Source: an uncultured Enterobacteriaceae bacterium (lineage in GTDB: Bacteria > Pseudomonadota > Gammaproteobacteria > Enterobacterales > Enterobacteriaceae). From it: a DNA stretch of 64,000 nt. Both the position numbers and the translations under genes were made by a program. Below are positions 9,453-17,978 of the stretch, in pieces. The notes beneath the pieces are model-generated. The model was given only the letters and a program-made list of their open reading frames with translations, had not been told where the DNA came from and did no database searches. Every line of letters begins with the position of its first letter. Position 1 is the first letter of the stretch. The stretch lies in the NCBI GenBank assembly GCA_936920625.1, contig CAKZHC010000048.1:1-64000 (forward strand), read 5' to 3'.

Positions 9453-10514
9453 TCAGCTAATATCCTTCTGATAGTGCCTGCCTTGATTATCTGCTGTGTA
9501 TTTCTCCTGCTGATGCCGCATAGCCTTACGCTTGCATAACGCCGCCTTTTCTGTATTGCTGAGAAAGGCAATCTTCAGTCCGTTTTCCTGCGCCATATGA
9601 ATTTCAGCCGGGCTAAGCCCCGCTTCGGGAGCAGCAACTTCATATTCATAGGGCAGATCAATACCTTCAACCGCAGGATCATCGGTACAAATCGTCGCCA
9701 GTATCCCGTGGGCGAGGAAATCACGAAGCGGATGCTGATTCAGGTATTTTATGGTACTGGTCTGAAGGTTCGATGTCAGACACGACTCTATGCCAATCTG
9801 GCGTTCTGCTAGCTGGTCCATCAATACACGGTCTGTTATGGCTTTCACTCCATGGCCAATGCGCTGTGCACTTAGATCATTTATCGCCTGCCAGATACTC
9901 TCTGCTCCTGCGGATTCACCTGCATGGACAGTAATATAAAATCCGGCATCACGAGTCTGTCTGAAGTGGCCGGTGAATTCACTGCCGGGGAAGTTCAGTT
10001 CATCACCAGCCAGATCGACAGCGGTAATTTTATCGCGGAAAGCTAAAAAGCTATCGAGTTCACGCTGGCAGGCTTCTGGGCCAAACGTGCGGCTCATTAT
10101 GCCAATCAGGCGAACTTCTGTACCATATTGTTGACAGCCAGCCCTTATGCCATCAATTACCGCTTCAACTACACCGTGCAGTGGCAGCTGCTGGTGCATT
10201 GCCATATATCCGGGGGAGAAGCGGAGTTCAGCGTAATCAATCCCTGCTCGTGCGGCATCAGCAACGTTTTCCATTGCTACGCGATGGCAGGCATCCAGTG
10301 ATCCTAAAACTTTCACGCCCCAGTCAAGCTTTTGTAAAAACTTCAGAAGGTCGGGCTCTTTCTCCAGCACCTGAATATGAGGACGCAGGCTCTCCAGGTC
10401 GGAGGCGGGCAGCGCAATATTGAATTGCTGTGCTAATTCAATGATGGTCTCAGGGCGAATATTTCCATCAAGATGACGGTGGAGATCGGTCACTGGAATT
10501 GTATGATCAATCAT
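9453..10514 (-). CDS. add: Adenosine deaminase
   Basis: Add hydrolyses adenosine and deoxyadenosine to inosine and deoxyinosine in purine salvage. The 353-residue product has the metal-binding DLHRHLDG (His12, His14), the HAGE motif (His and catalytic Glu) near residue 197, the IGHGV segment and CTDDPAVEG near residue 278. The start has a good ribosome site (AAGGAG). It is about 20 residues longer than E. coli Add, all in a lysine/glutamine-rich C-terminal tail (QQEKYTADNQGRHYQKDIS), perhaps from stop-codon loss. Catalytic residues are intact. Confidence 0.95.
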   Translation of the reverse strand: MIDHTIPVTDLHRHLDGNIRPETIIELAQQFNIALPASDLESLRPHIQVLEKEPDLLKFLQKLDWGVKVLGSLDACHRVAMENVADAARAGIDYAELRFSPGYMAMHQQLPLHGVVEAVIDGIRAGCQQYGTEVRLIGIMSRTFGPEACQRELDSFLAFRDKITAVDLAGDELNFPGSEFTGHFRQTRDAGFYITVHAGESAGAESIWQAINDLSAQRIGHGVKAITDRVLMDQLAERQIGIESCLTSNLQTSTIKYLNQHPLRDFLAHGILATICTDDPAVEGIDLPYEYEVAAPEAGLSPAEIHMAQENGLKIAFLSNTEKAALCKRKAMRHQQEKYTADNQGRHYQKDIS

Positions 10515-10663
10515 CAGAAACTCCTTTCAGAGGGTATGCGGGCGTCATCGTAAAACAATTTATTCTGTGTTGCCAATGGATAAAGCGGGGGAGCAGATAA
10601 AATAAGGGGGCAATGCTGGCAGCAGTTCAGGGGGTTAATGCGGCTAAATAAACCGGGCATTCA

Positions 10664-10696
10664 CCACTTCGGGGCAGGACATCTGACCCGAAGTGG
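10664..10696 (-). terminator. Hairpin between ydgA and add, possible terminator
   Basis: CCACTTCGGG (10664-10673) and CCCGAAGTGG (10687-10696) form a perfect 10-bp stem with a 13-base loop, just after the end of ydgA and before add. There is no clear U-run on the leftward strand, so it may end transcription only weakly or act as a processing barrier. Confidence 0.5.
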
Positions 10697-10704
10697 CAGG
10701 AGTA

Positions 10705-12210
10705 TTAATTTGATGGGGGTTGTGATGTTGTTTTACCGAAGATAAAGTCGTTAATAAACTGGTCCAGCGGCATTTTTTTATTGTTCAGTGTGACTTCACC
10801 GTTACTGTAGTGCAGCTCGCTTAAAATGCTATTATCCTGCTGAACAGTCAGCTTTGATATTTCTTCCATAGACGTAAAGCGTGGTAGTAGCGTCTCTGCA
10901 AGTCTGGTAGCTTCATCCTGGCTTTTTCCATCAGACATGTTGAAACGTGTGATGGCTTCTTTGACCATATCTAAAGAAATTTTAAGTTTCATAGTGAGCA
11001 GCTGAACCAAATCCTGAAACTTTATTGCTGCCACACCTTTCTGGCCTGCCTGCCCAGCTTGGGAATCTTTTAAATGCGCACTGAGGTTGAAAATACTCTC
11101 GCCTTTATCATTTTTCCATTTCAATGCAGCAGTAGTCAAAACTGGTTCGTCTTTTAAAACCAACAACATATTATTGCCTAATATTTGTAACATTTTCTCA
11201 TCTGATGTCGGGTCATCAATACGGGTATCAGCGAGCAATTGCTGTCTGTCACGAAGGTAACTTTCGAAAGAAGATTTTAGTAAAGTCGGGTCGATTTGTG
11301 AGATGCCTAGGTCAAAGTTTACTGTACCTAAATCCTGTCCACGGATATTGATCGAGTCAATACTGTAAGCAAACGAGGCGGCAATTTTTCCCCCATCTTC
11401 GGCTACCTTAGTAGCAACTCTCATTCTGTCTAATACAAGTATTTTTGTGTTGCCCATACTGGTTGTTGTATCTTTTAAAGTAATCTCCTGATTTATAAAA
11501 GGAATTTCACCAAGGCCTGGGGAACTGCTCCCCTGAAAACGTAAACCATCAAGCGCAAACTGAATAGGTCCAAGAAGAGTTGACCCTGATGCTTTAGTGC
11601 TTAATAGCAGACTATCTGTTGTGCCGTTATAATCTAATCTCTTTTCATGGCTATTCCAGACAAAGGTAAATCTGCCTCCGCTGAAGGACAGATCAAAACT
11701 CTGTTGTAGTTCATGCGCATCAACAGGAATAAAGTTAACATCAGTGCGGCTGTTGCCAGCGTAACTAATAGAGGTTTCGCTGGTAAAAAACGGTTTGCCT
11801 TTAGTTAGCGTAAATAGCGTCTTAACCAGATCTGTATTTTGCAACTCGGTGCCAATGCTGGCCATGGCGGGAATAAAGTTGATTTTTTTGAGTTTTGCAA
11901 ATGGAAAAGGACCATGATCAATCGTTGCTTTAAACGAGATAGTCTGGCCGGGTTTGAGTAGTTCGCCGCCATTTGAACCGGGTTGCAGGAGAAGCGTTGC
12001 ATGGCTGCTAAATACGCCACGCTGGTAATCTGTTATCTTCAGACTTAACTGCTCTTCAGGAATTTGGGTGTTAATCCAGTTGGATATACCCTGAACCGCC
12101 TGTTCGCGATTTTCTTCCAGTTTTTTTCCTGTAAACCAGGCACTGCCGGTCCAGGCTATACCAACAACTACTATCACTCCGATAGCGATTTTAATTTTTT
12201 TCATCGTCAT
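10705..12210 (-). CDS. ydgA: YdgA family protein (DUF945)
   Basis: YdgA is a DUF945 inner-membrane-anchored periplasmic protein of unsettled function. The 501-residue product has a single N-terminal hydrophobic helix (about residues 6-25, IKIAIGVIVVVGIAWTGSAW) followed by a long soluble region. It shows the family start GKKLEENREQAVQGISNWI. Two ATGs lie six bases apart (12210 and 12204); both fit the upstream AAGGAC. It is downstream of manA in the same direction, as in E. coli. Confidence 0.9.
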   Translation of the reverse strand: MTMKKIKIAIGVIVVVGIAWTGSAWFTGKKLEENREQAVQGISNWINTQIPEEQLSLKITDYQRGVFSSHATLLLQPGSNGGELLKPGQTISFKATIDHGPFPFAKLKKINFIPAMASIGTELQNTDLVKTLFTLTKGKPFFTSETSISYAGNSRTDVNFIPVDAHELQQSFDLSFSGGRFTFVWNSHEKRLDYNGTTDSLLLSTKASGSTLLGPIQFALDGLRFQGSSSPGLGEIPFINQEITLKDTTTSMGNTKILVLDRMRVATKVAEDGGKIAASFAYSIDSINIRGQDLGTVNFDLGISQIDPTLLKSSFESYLRDRQQLLADTRIDDPTSDEKMLQILGNNMLLVLKDEPVLTTAALKWKNDKGESIFNLSAHLKDSQAGQAGQKGVAAIKFQDLVQLLTMKLKISLDMVKEAITRFNMSDGKSQDEATRLAETLLPRFTSMEEISKLTVQQDNSILSELHYSNGEVTLNNKKMPLDQFINDFIFGKTTSQPPSN

Positions 12211-12386
12211 TTAGTCCTTAAGTAATAATGCACACCGATGTGTCGTCCTAAAATAATTGGCTACCATCTGTAAAATAGTCTGAGGAACAATATCATAAAT
12301 AATAACAAGTTGTGAGGATGGTTTAATACATTCAGATCGGGCTGTAGTCCCTCAATTTATGAGTCCGAAATTAGTTAATAAGCTGC

Positions 12387-13565
12387 TCAGTTAATCGGAT
12401 TAAAAACCCAGGCGAGTTGCCCGTTCCCACAAACAGTTACTGGAAATTCATTGGCCGCGATAAAACAGGATTCTCCGGCCGCCAGTATGAGCTGATTATT
12501 TCCTTTTGTGATGGCGGCTTCTCCTTTTGCACAGAAAAAAATGGTTGCACTGGGTAAAAAGATATCAATCGGATGGGTGCTTAATGTATGAAGGTTGAAG
12601 GAGAAATCCTCTGCCGGAACAGGAAAATCAAGTATATTATTTTGCCGCTGAACTGGTTGTATGCAGAGCGTATTTACAGGACGAGGAATGAATTTTAAAT
12701 TAGCCAGTAACTCGGGAATATCAACGTATTTTGCTGTCAGGCCGGCTCGCAACACGTTATCTGAATTGGCCATTACTTCCATGGCAACACCGTGCAGATA
12801 AGCGTGGGGTGTGCCAGCTGAAAGGAACATAGCTTCGCCCGGTTGCAGGATAATGACATTTAAAAGGAGGGGTGAGAAGAGGCCATTATCATCAGGATAA
12901 TCAGTGGCAATAGTGCGGATAGTCTCCCAGGGTTCCCCTTGCTGATGCGCTAATTCAGCTTTTAGCACTTTTAGTGCATGGGATTTACTGCTGGCCGTCA
13001 TCGACAGCAGGCCAGAAAACAGCTGACGAAGGTTTGTTTCATCAGGTGTGCTTATAAAGCTGGCAATAGATGGATGGGCATTCTCAAGAGGCTGCAAAAG
13101 CGAGACCATTTGTGCTAATTCACGAAAGCCGTTTATCGCTTTAAAGGGTGTCAGGGCAAATACCAGCTCGGGCTTATGGTTAGCATCTTTGTAGTTACGT
13201 TCAGCAGCATCCAGCGCGATTCCTGCTGCATTCTCACGGGCAAATCCAGTTTCAGCTGCTGCTTTGTCGGGATGTACCTGAATGGAAAGAGGTTTTGCAG
13301 CGCAGAGTATTTTAAACAGAAAAGGCAGTTCGCCAAAGTGCCGGGCACAGCTCTTACCTAATATTACCTCAGGATTTTCATCGATTATTTCACGCAGCGA
13401 GTACCGTTGCCCTGCTATTTCAACCTGAGAGGGAGATTTTGGATGTGCGCCCATCCACAGTTCAGCCATCGGTTGATCAGGAAAGCTGGTAATACCATAG
13501 AGCTCTGTCAAGGCTGTTTTACTACCCCATGCATAATTTTGCAGCGAATTAATTAATTTTCGCAT
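12387..13565 (-). CDS. manA: Mannose-6-phosphate isomerase, class I
   Basis: ManA interconverts mannose-6-phosphate and fructose-6-phosphate, linking mannose use to glycolysis and to GDP-mannose synthesis. The 392-residue product starts with the family sequence LINSLQNYAWGSKTALTELYG and carries zinc ligands in SIQVHPDK (near residue 98) and GTPHAY, followed by NSDNVLRAGLT. It is divergent from fumC, sharing a 160-base promoter region. Length matches E. coli ManA (391). Confidence 0.96.
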   Translation of the reverse strand: MRKLINSLQNYAWGSKTALTELYGITSFPDQPMAELWMGAHPKSPSQVEIAGQRYSLREIIDENPEVILGKSCARHFGELPFLFKILCAAKPLSIQVHPDKAAAETGFARENAAGIALDAAERNYKDANHKPELVFALTPFKAINGFRELAQMVSLLQPLENAHPSIASFISTPDETNLRQLFSGLLSMTASSKSHALKVLKAELAHQQGEPWETIRTIATDYPDDNGLFSPLLLNVIILQPGEAMFLSAGTPHAYLHGVAMEVMANSDNVLRAGLTAKYVDIPELLANLKFIPRPVNTLCIQPVQRQNNILDFPVPAEDFSFNLHTLSTHPIDIFLPSATIFFCAKGEAAITKGNNQLILAAGESCFIAANEFPVTVCGNGQLAWVFNPIN

Positions 13566-13676
13566 AATAACTTCAACTCCCTTAGTAAAATTAATCGCAT
13601 ATATTTAAACAGAAAGTGGCTAAAAAGGCATCGAGACAAAGTATCCTGTATGCTGATGTTCCTGTTTGACGTATTT

Positions 13677-13682
13677 TATAAT
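13677..13682 (+). promoter_or_regulatory. Possible -10 element for fumC
   Basis: A consensus TATAAT lies 45 bases before the fumC ATG in the manA-fumC divergent spacer. No good -35 hexamer is found 16-18 bases upstream, which would fit an activator-dependent promoter (E. coli fumC is SoxS-activated), but that is inference. Confidence 0.35.
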
Positions 13683-13726
13683 GCGTATTCGACATACCTC
13701 ATCATGTTGTTTTACAGGAGAAAGTG

Positions 13727-15139
13727 ATGATTACCAGCCGTACTGAAAAAGATGCTATGGGCGCTATAGAAGTACCTGCTGAACGATTATGGGGTGCTCA
13801 GACACAGCGTTCACTGTCCCATTTTCACATCTCAACTGAAAAAATGCCCTGGGCGCTGATTCAGGCACTGGCTTTAACTAAGCGAGCAGCGGCAAAAGTT
13901 AATCATGATCTCGGCTTGTTATCGGCTGATCATGCTAAAGCTATTATCTGTGCAATCGATGAGCTGCTCAGTGGTCAGTATACACAGGAATTCCCTCTTT
14001 CAGTCTGGCAAACGGGCTCTGGTACTCAAACTAACATGAATATGAATGAGGTGCTGGCTAACCGGGCCAGTGAAATTCTGGGTGGTGAACGAGGCATGCT
14101 ACGGCTGGTTCATCCTAATGATGAGGTTAACAGAAGTCAGAGTTCTAATGATGTCTTCCCCACGGCCATGCACGTTGCTGCTGTGACAGCACTTAAAGAA
14201 GATCTCATTCCCCAGTTATGCCATTTGACTCAATGTCTTCATGGTAAGTCAGAGGCTTTTTTTGATGTCATTAAGATTGGTCGCACTCATTTGCAGGATG
14301 CGACGCCCCTGACGTTGGGTCAGGAGATTTCTGGCTGGGTAGCAATGCTGGAGCACAATCTTAAACATATCGAATCGTCTGTTCCTCATCTTAATGGACT
14401 GGCATTGGGAGGAACGGCGGTTGGAACAGGGCTAAATACCCATCCCGAATATGCCCGGCGTGTTGCCAGTGAGCTGGCAGCATTAACTAAACAGCCTTTC
14501 ACCAGCTCTGACAATAAATTTGAAGCGCTGGCAACCTGTGATGCACTGGTGCAAGCTCACGGCAGGCTGAAGGGGCTGGCAGCATCACTGATGAAAATTG
14601 CTAATGATGTGCGCTGGCTTGCTTCCGGTCCTCGTTGCGGTATTGGTGAAATTACTATTCCAGAAAACGAGCCTGGCAGCTCAATCATGCCCGGTAAAGT
14701 CAATCCTACCCAGTGTGAGGCTATGACTATGATCTGTTGTCAGGTTATGGGCAACGATGTGGCAATTAGCATTGGCGGTGCCTCTGGTAACTTTGAGCTT
14801 AATGTTTTTCGACCTATGATCATTCACAACTTCCTGCAATCTGTAAGACTACTAGCGGATGGTATGGCAAGTTTTAATCACCACTGTGTAGCAGGTATTG
14901 AACCAAATCGTGAACGAATAGCCCAGCTGCTTAATTCCTCCCTAATGTTAGTCACCGCACTTAATACTCATATTGGCTACGATAAAGCAGCGGAAATTGC
15001 CAAAACCGCTCACAAAGAGGGGTTAACTCTAAAAGCTGCTGCGCTGAAATTGAAATATTTGACTGAAGATGAGTTCGATAAATGGGTGGTCCCGCAGACG
15101 ATGGTTGGAGCTGCACCACCATTTTCATCAAAAGGCTGA
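13727..15139 (+). CDS. fumC: Fumarate hydratase, class II
   Basis: FumC is the oxygen-stable, iron-free fumarase of the TCA cycle. I use the ATG at 13727, six bases after AGGAG, rather than the GTG immediately before it. The 470-residue product has the N-terminal GAIEVPAERLWGAQTQRSL, the active-site GRTHLQDATPLTLGQE, and the superfamily signature GSSIMPGKVNPTQCE near residue 322. It ends 12 bases inside the convergent tus gene. No fumA is seen next to it, unlike E. coli. Confidence 0.96.
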   Translation: MITSRTEKDAMGAIEVPAERLWGAQTQRSLSHFHISTEKMPWALIQALALTKRAAAKVNHDLGLLSADHAKAIICAIDELLSGQYTQEFPLSVWQTGSGTQTNMNMNEVLANRASEILGGERGMLRLVHPNDEVNRSQSSNDVFPTAMHVAAVTALKEDLIPQLCHLTQCLHGKSEAFFDVIKIGRTHLQDATPLTLGQEISGWVAMLEHNLKHIESSVPHLNGLALGGTAVGTGLNTHPEYARRVASELAALTKQPFTSSDNKFEALATCDALVQAHGRLKGLAASLMKIANDVRWLASGPRCGIGEITIPENEPGSSIMPGKVNPTQCEAMTMICCQVMGNDVAISIGGASGNFELNVFRPMIIHNFLQSVRLLADGMASFNHHCVAGIEPNRERIAQLLNSSLMLVTALNTHIGYDKAAEIAKTAHKEGLTLKAAALKLKYLTEDEFDKWVVPQTMVGAAPPFSSKG

Positions 15140-16069
15140 TGGAATTTGCTGATTACAGAACAGATGTAAGCGCGGGATTAGCGGCCAGAGCTTTTCAGCA
15201 TCAGGTTTATAGCGATGACTTACACGGCTCTGGTCATAATCCAGAAGTTCACCCATTACCGGTATCTGGCTGGCGTCAGGACAAAGAATTACTAAAGGGG
15301 AGGGGCAGGCCAGCTGGACCTGTTTTTGTTCACTTGCCCGCCATATACGGGCAACTGGCTGAACTTTAACTGGGCGGCGGATTTTTAGCTGTGCACTGGC
15401 GGGTAATGCGTCTAATAGCGCTATTTCCCGCTGTACCTGTTCTGCCCACTGTTCGCGGCTCCATGGCGCAACGGCGCGTCCGCGTTTAAGGCTCTGTAAC
15501 AATTTTTCCCGCAACTCATCACGTCTGACTCTTTTGATGATCTGTTTGTTTGCCCAGCCAAAGCGCACGCTATCAGGTGCCTCTAATAAGGTAATACTAC
15601 GATAAGCATTAAGAGTAATCAGACCGGGAAGTTGCTGATGGACGAAATCAAAACGTGATTCAGCGGCAATGCCAGACTCGACAGTGATGATGTGTTCCAG
15701 ACGGGCTTTTAGTTGATTAATATCAGCTACGAGGAGTTGCAGGTCATGCATTACCGTGGGAGATGTTTCCAGGCAGAGAGCTCCGGGTAATCTTACCGCT
15801 GCTTTAGTACTGCGCTGTTCTGATTGTTGTTGCATAAAGAGCAGCGCAAAGTGGCTGACTGCCCGATCAAGGGCGGCTATGGAAAGGTGCTGAGTGACGG
15901 AGATTGTTGTCAGCGGATGATGTTCCTGGCCTTTGAGTACGGCAGGCAATTCAAAAACTCTTGCCGCCAGCAGACGCGGCTGATGAAGGAGTTCACCAAA
16001 CAGAGCAAGTTGTTGTGTCAGCCTGGTGACGCACTGGTGCATCTGCTCAATTGCCTGATATCGGGACAT
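15128..16069 (-). CDS. tus: DNA replication terminus site-binding protein Tus
   Basis: Tus binds Ter sites and arrests replication forks coming from one side. I place the start at 16069 (MSRYQAIEQMHQCV), giving 313 residues against 309 in E. coli. Recognisable parts are the N-terminal helices, the core FVHQQLPGLITLNAYR and the C-terminal basic DNA-binding strands (LKIRRPVKVQPVARIWR). A Ter site lies just upstream, overlapping the likely promoter, which in E. coli gives autorepression. It is convergent with fumC, as in E. coli. Confidence 0.95.
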   Translation of the reverse strand: MSRYQAIEQMHQCVTRLTQQLALFGELLHQPRLLAARVFELPAVLKGQEHHPLTTISVTQHLSIAALDRAVSHFALLFMQQQSEQRSTKAAVRLPGALCLETSPTVMHDLQLLVADINQLKARLEHIITVESGIAAESRFDFVHQQLPGLITLNAYRSITLLEAPDSVRFGWANKQIIKRVRRDELREKLLQSLKRGRAVAPWSREQWAEQVQREIALLDALPASAQLKIRRPVKVQPVARIWRASEQKQVQLACPSPLVILCPDASQIPVMGELLDYDQSRVSHRYKPDAEKLWPLIPRLHLFCNQQIPSAF

Positions 16070-16084
16070 TATTCTCAGCACCTT

Positions 16085-16103
16085 TTTAGTTACAACATAC
16101 AAA
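16085..16103 (-). promoter_or_regulatory. Ter replication-termination site (TerB-like)
   Basis: On the - strand the sequence GTATGTTGTAACTAAA reproduces the core of E. coli TerB. It ends 16 bases before the tus start codon, in the position where TerB overlaps the tus promoter. Bound Tus should therefore both block forks from one direction and repress its own gene. Confidence 0.9.
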
Positions 16104-16282
16104 AGGAGAGAACAGTATACAGAAGAGGCAGAACATGTAAACTCTTCAGCAAAACATTGTCACAAACCAGCAGACAATAAAATCGACAGGGGGCATCATA
16201 ACGTCTGCATTTCGAAGGCTCAGCAATATTCATAAAGAATCATGCGGGGCCTCTTCTCTGCCAGGAAAACAGTAGCAAACCT

Positions 16283-16308
16283 GCCTGACCTTTCAGAGTC
16301 AGTCAGGC
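16283..16308. terminator. Terminator-like hairpin after ydfG remnant
   Basis: GCCTGAC (16283-16289) pairs with GTCAGGC (16302-16308) across a 12-base loop. The + side is followed by a T-rich stretch (GTTTTATTATATTATT), while ydfG transcripts arrive from the right. It could be the original ydfG terminator or simply a stable hairpin. Confidence 0.45.
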
Positions 16309-16337
16309 GCACTGTTTTATTATATTATTGAGATTTA

Positions 16338-16799
16338 TCAACCTTGATCCCAAGCGCCATATACATTTCCTCCCGGATAAGGCCAGTTACCAGCAATTGA
16401 CCCCATGTTGATAATATGGCCATGGTTACGCGCAACCATACCAGGCAGCAGAGCCCTCGTCATATACACCAGACCTTTATTATTGGTATCGATCATCTCT
16501 TCCCAGTCTTCAATACTGGCTTTATGAGCAGGCTCTATTCCCAAAGCCAGCCCGACATTATTTATCAAAACATCAATATCATGCCATTCTGCTGGCAGGC
16601 ATTTAGGCACTTGATCAACAGAATCACGCTGGCTAACATCGAGTTGTAACGCTAACAAATTCTCACCAAGTTCATTTTTTAGCTTATCCAGGCGCGACTG
16701 ACGACGTCCACAGGCAATCACTCTGTGTCCCTCCGCGATGAAACGCCGGGCCATATTTTCACCAAAACCTGCTGTAGCACCGGTGATAAAAACAACCAT
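16338..16799 (-). pseudogene. ydfG: Truncated YdfG-type short-chain dehydrogenase
   Basis: YdfG reduces malonic semialdehyde and oxidises 3-hydroxy acids such as L-allo-threonine, using NADP. The fragment has the cofactor motif TGATAGFGENMA at residues 6-17, the NADP-binding arginines (GRRQSR), LLINNVGLALG and the catalytic serine region (MGSIAGNWPYPGGNVYGA). It stops at residue 153, directly after the catalytic tyrosine and before the YxxxK lysine; the usual length is about 248. About 95 residues including the active-site lysine are missing and no continuation is found downstream. It cannot be catalytically active as read. Confidence 0.9.
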
Positions 16800-17281
16800 T
16801 TAACTGTTCCTTACTATATTTTTGCTCAGATAATTTCTTAACATTAGCATATGCGGCTTATTAAGAAATTCTGGTTTTAACTGCTGGGATTAAGTTAATG
16901 CAGGCAGTGGTATTGCCAGTAGGGCTATATCATTGCAAATTGTAATAAAAAATGCTTTAAAATAGTTATATGTCACATTTAATCGTCTGCCTCCCCTGCG
17001 CTATGACCTGACTAATTCATTGTATCTAAATTGAATAACGGTAATTCAGGGAAACGAGAATCAGCTAATTTCTGCAGCAAAATGGTGATGAACCGTTACT
17101 TTGTTACATCTGCTCCTTCTATGGTACGGTTAACCAGTAGCACGGTATTCTGCTTTGATAGAAAAGGCTATAAGCTGTGTGAAGAATGCACGTATGCGCA
17201 CTATGGGCTGCCTTATAACAGTCATCAAGTCTTCCTGATCAATCCAGACAGATCAGGCTGTTTGTTACTGAGGAACAAAAT
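16800..17281. other. Intergenic region without a recognised gene
   Basis: A stretch of 480 bases between the ydfG remnant and the NTF2-like gene. An 87-codon open frame (17031-17294) runs through it, but its product resembles nothing I know, has no ribosome site, and overlaps the start of the next gene, so I do not call it. Promoters for both flanking genes must lie here. Confidence 0.5.
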
Positions 17282-17758
17282 ATGGAAATTATGAAGCCAT
17301 TACCTCCTTTTACATTTGAGACCGCTAAACGCAAAGTCCGTCTGGCTGAAAATGCCTGGAACAGCAGGGACCCTGAACGAGTTTCTCAGGCATATACTGT
17401 GGATACGCATTGGCGTAATCGTGCTGAGTTCGTCAATGGGCGAGGTGAAGTGATTCAATTTTTGCAAAGAAAATGGAATAAAGAACTCGATTACCGACTT
17501 ATCAAAGAACTGTGGGCGTTTAACGCGAATAAAATTGCAGTACGCTTTGCGTATGAGTGGCATGATGATTCCGGTAACTGGTACCGAAGCTACGGAAATG
17601 AAAACTGGGAATTTAATGGCGAGGGGTTAATGATAGTTCGCTTTGCCTCCATAAATGATAAACCTTTAGATGAGTCTCAACGCTGTTTCTTATGGCCACA
17701 AGGAAAGCGACCCGATGATCATCCTGAACTAAGTACTTATGATTTTCAGGAATTGTAA
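17282..17758 (+). CDS. NTF2-like (DUF1348/SnoaL-fold) protein
   Basis: A 158-residue protein of the DUF1348 family, small cystatin-like cone folds related to nuclear transport factor 2 and SnoaL. Family hallmarks seen are FTFETAKRKVRLAENAWNSR at residues 12-31, DTHWRNRAEFVNGR near 40, and the conserved FAYEWHDDSGNWYRSYGNENWEF near 88-110. The function is not established; enzymes of this fold often act on small hydrophobic substrates. ATG at 17282 follows GAGGAAC. In other bacteria such genes often sit beside TetR regulators; none is visible here. Confidence 0.85.
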   Translation: MEIMKPLPPFTFETAKRKVRLAENAWNSRDPERVSQAYTVDTHWRNRAEFVNGRGEVIQFLQRKWNKELDYRLIKELWAFNANKIAVRFAYEWHDDSGNWYRSYGNENWEFNGEGLMIVRFASINDKPLDESQRCFLWPQGKRPDDHPELSTYDFQEL

Positions 17759-17978
17759 CCGATTAGTACTATATATGCTTGGCTTGGAGTATCGGTAAAG
17801 GTTTACTCATTCTCACAGGAATCCGCGCTCTTTTATTATCACTCGGCTATGAACAGAACTTTATCTTAAGAGCAGGCCAGCTTCCATATGTTATAACTGC
17901 ACGAGTTGACATAGTGGCCATGTCGATTTTTCGAATAATTCAAAGCACTAAACTATGGTGCCACCAGAAATGGCAATA

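Noticed and set aside
17031..17294. 87-codon open frame upstream of the NTF2-like gene
   Set aside because: Overlaps the true start of the next gene, no ribosome site, no family resemblance; a TetR remnant was considered but no helix-turn-helix could be read.
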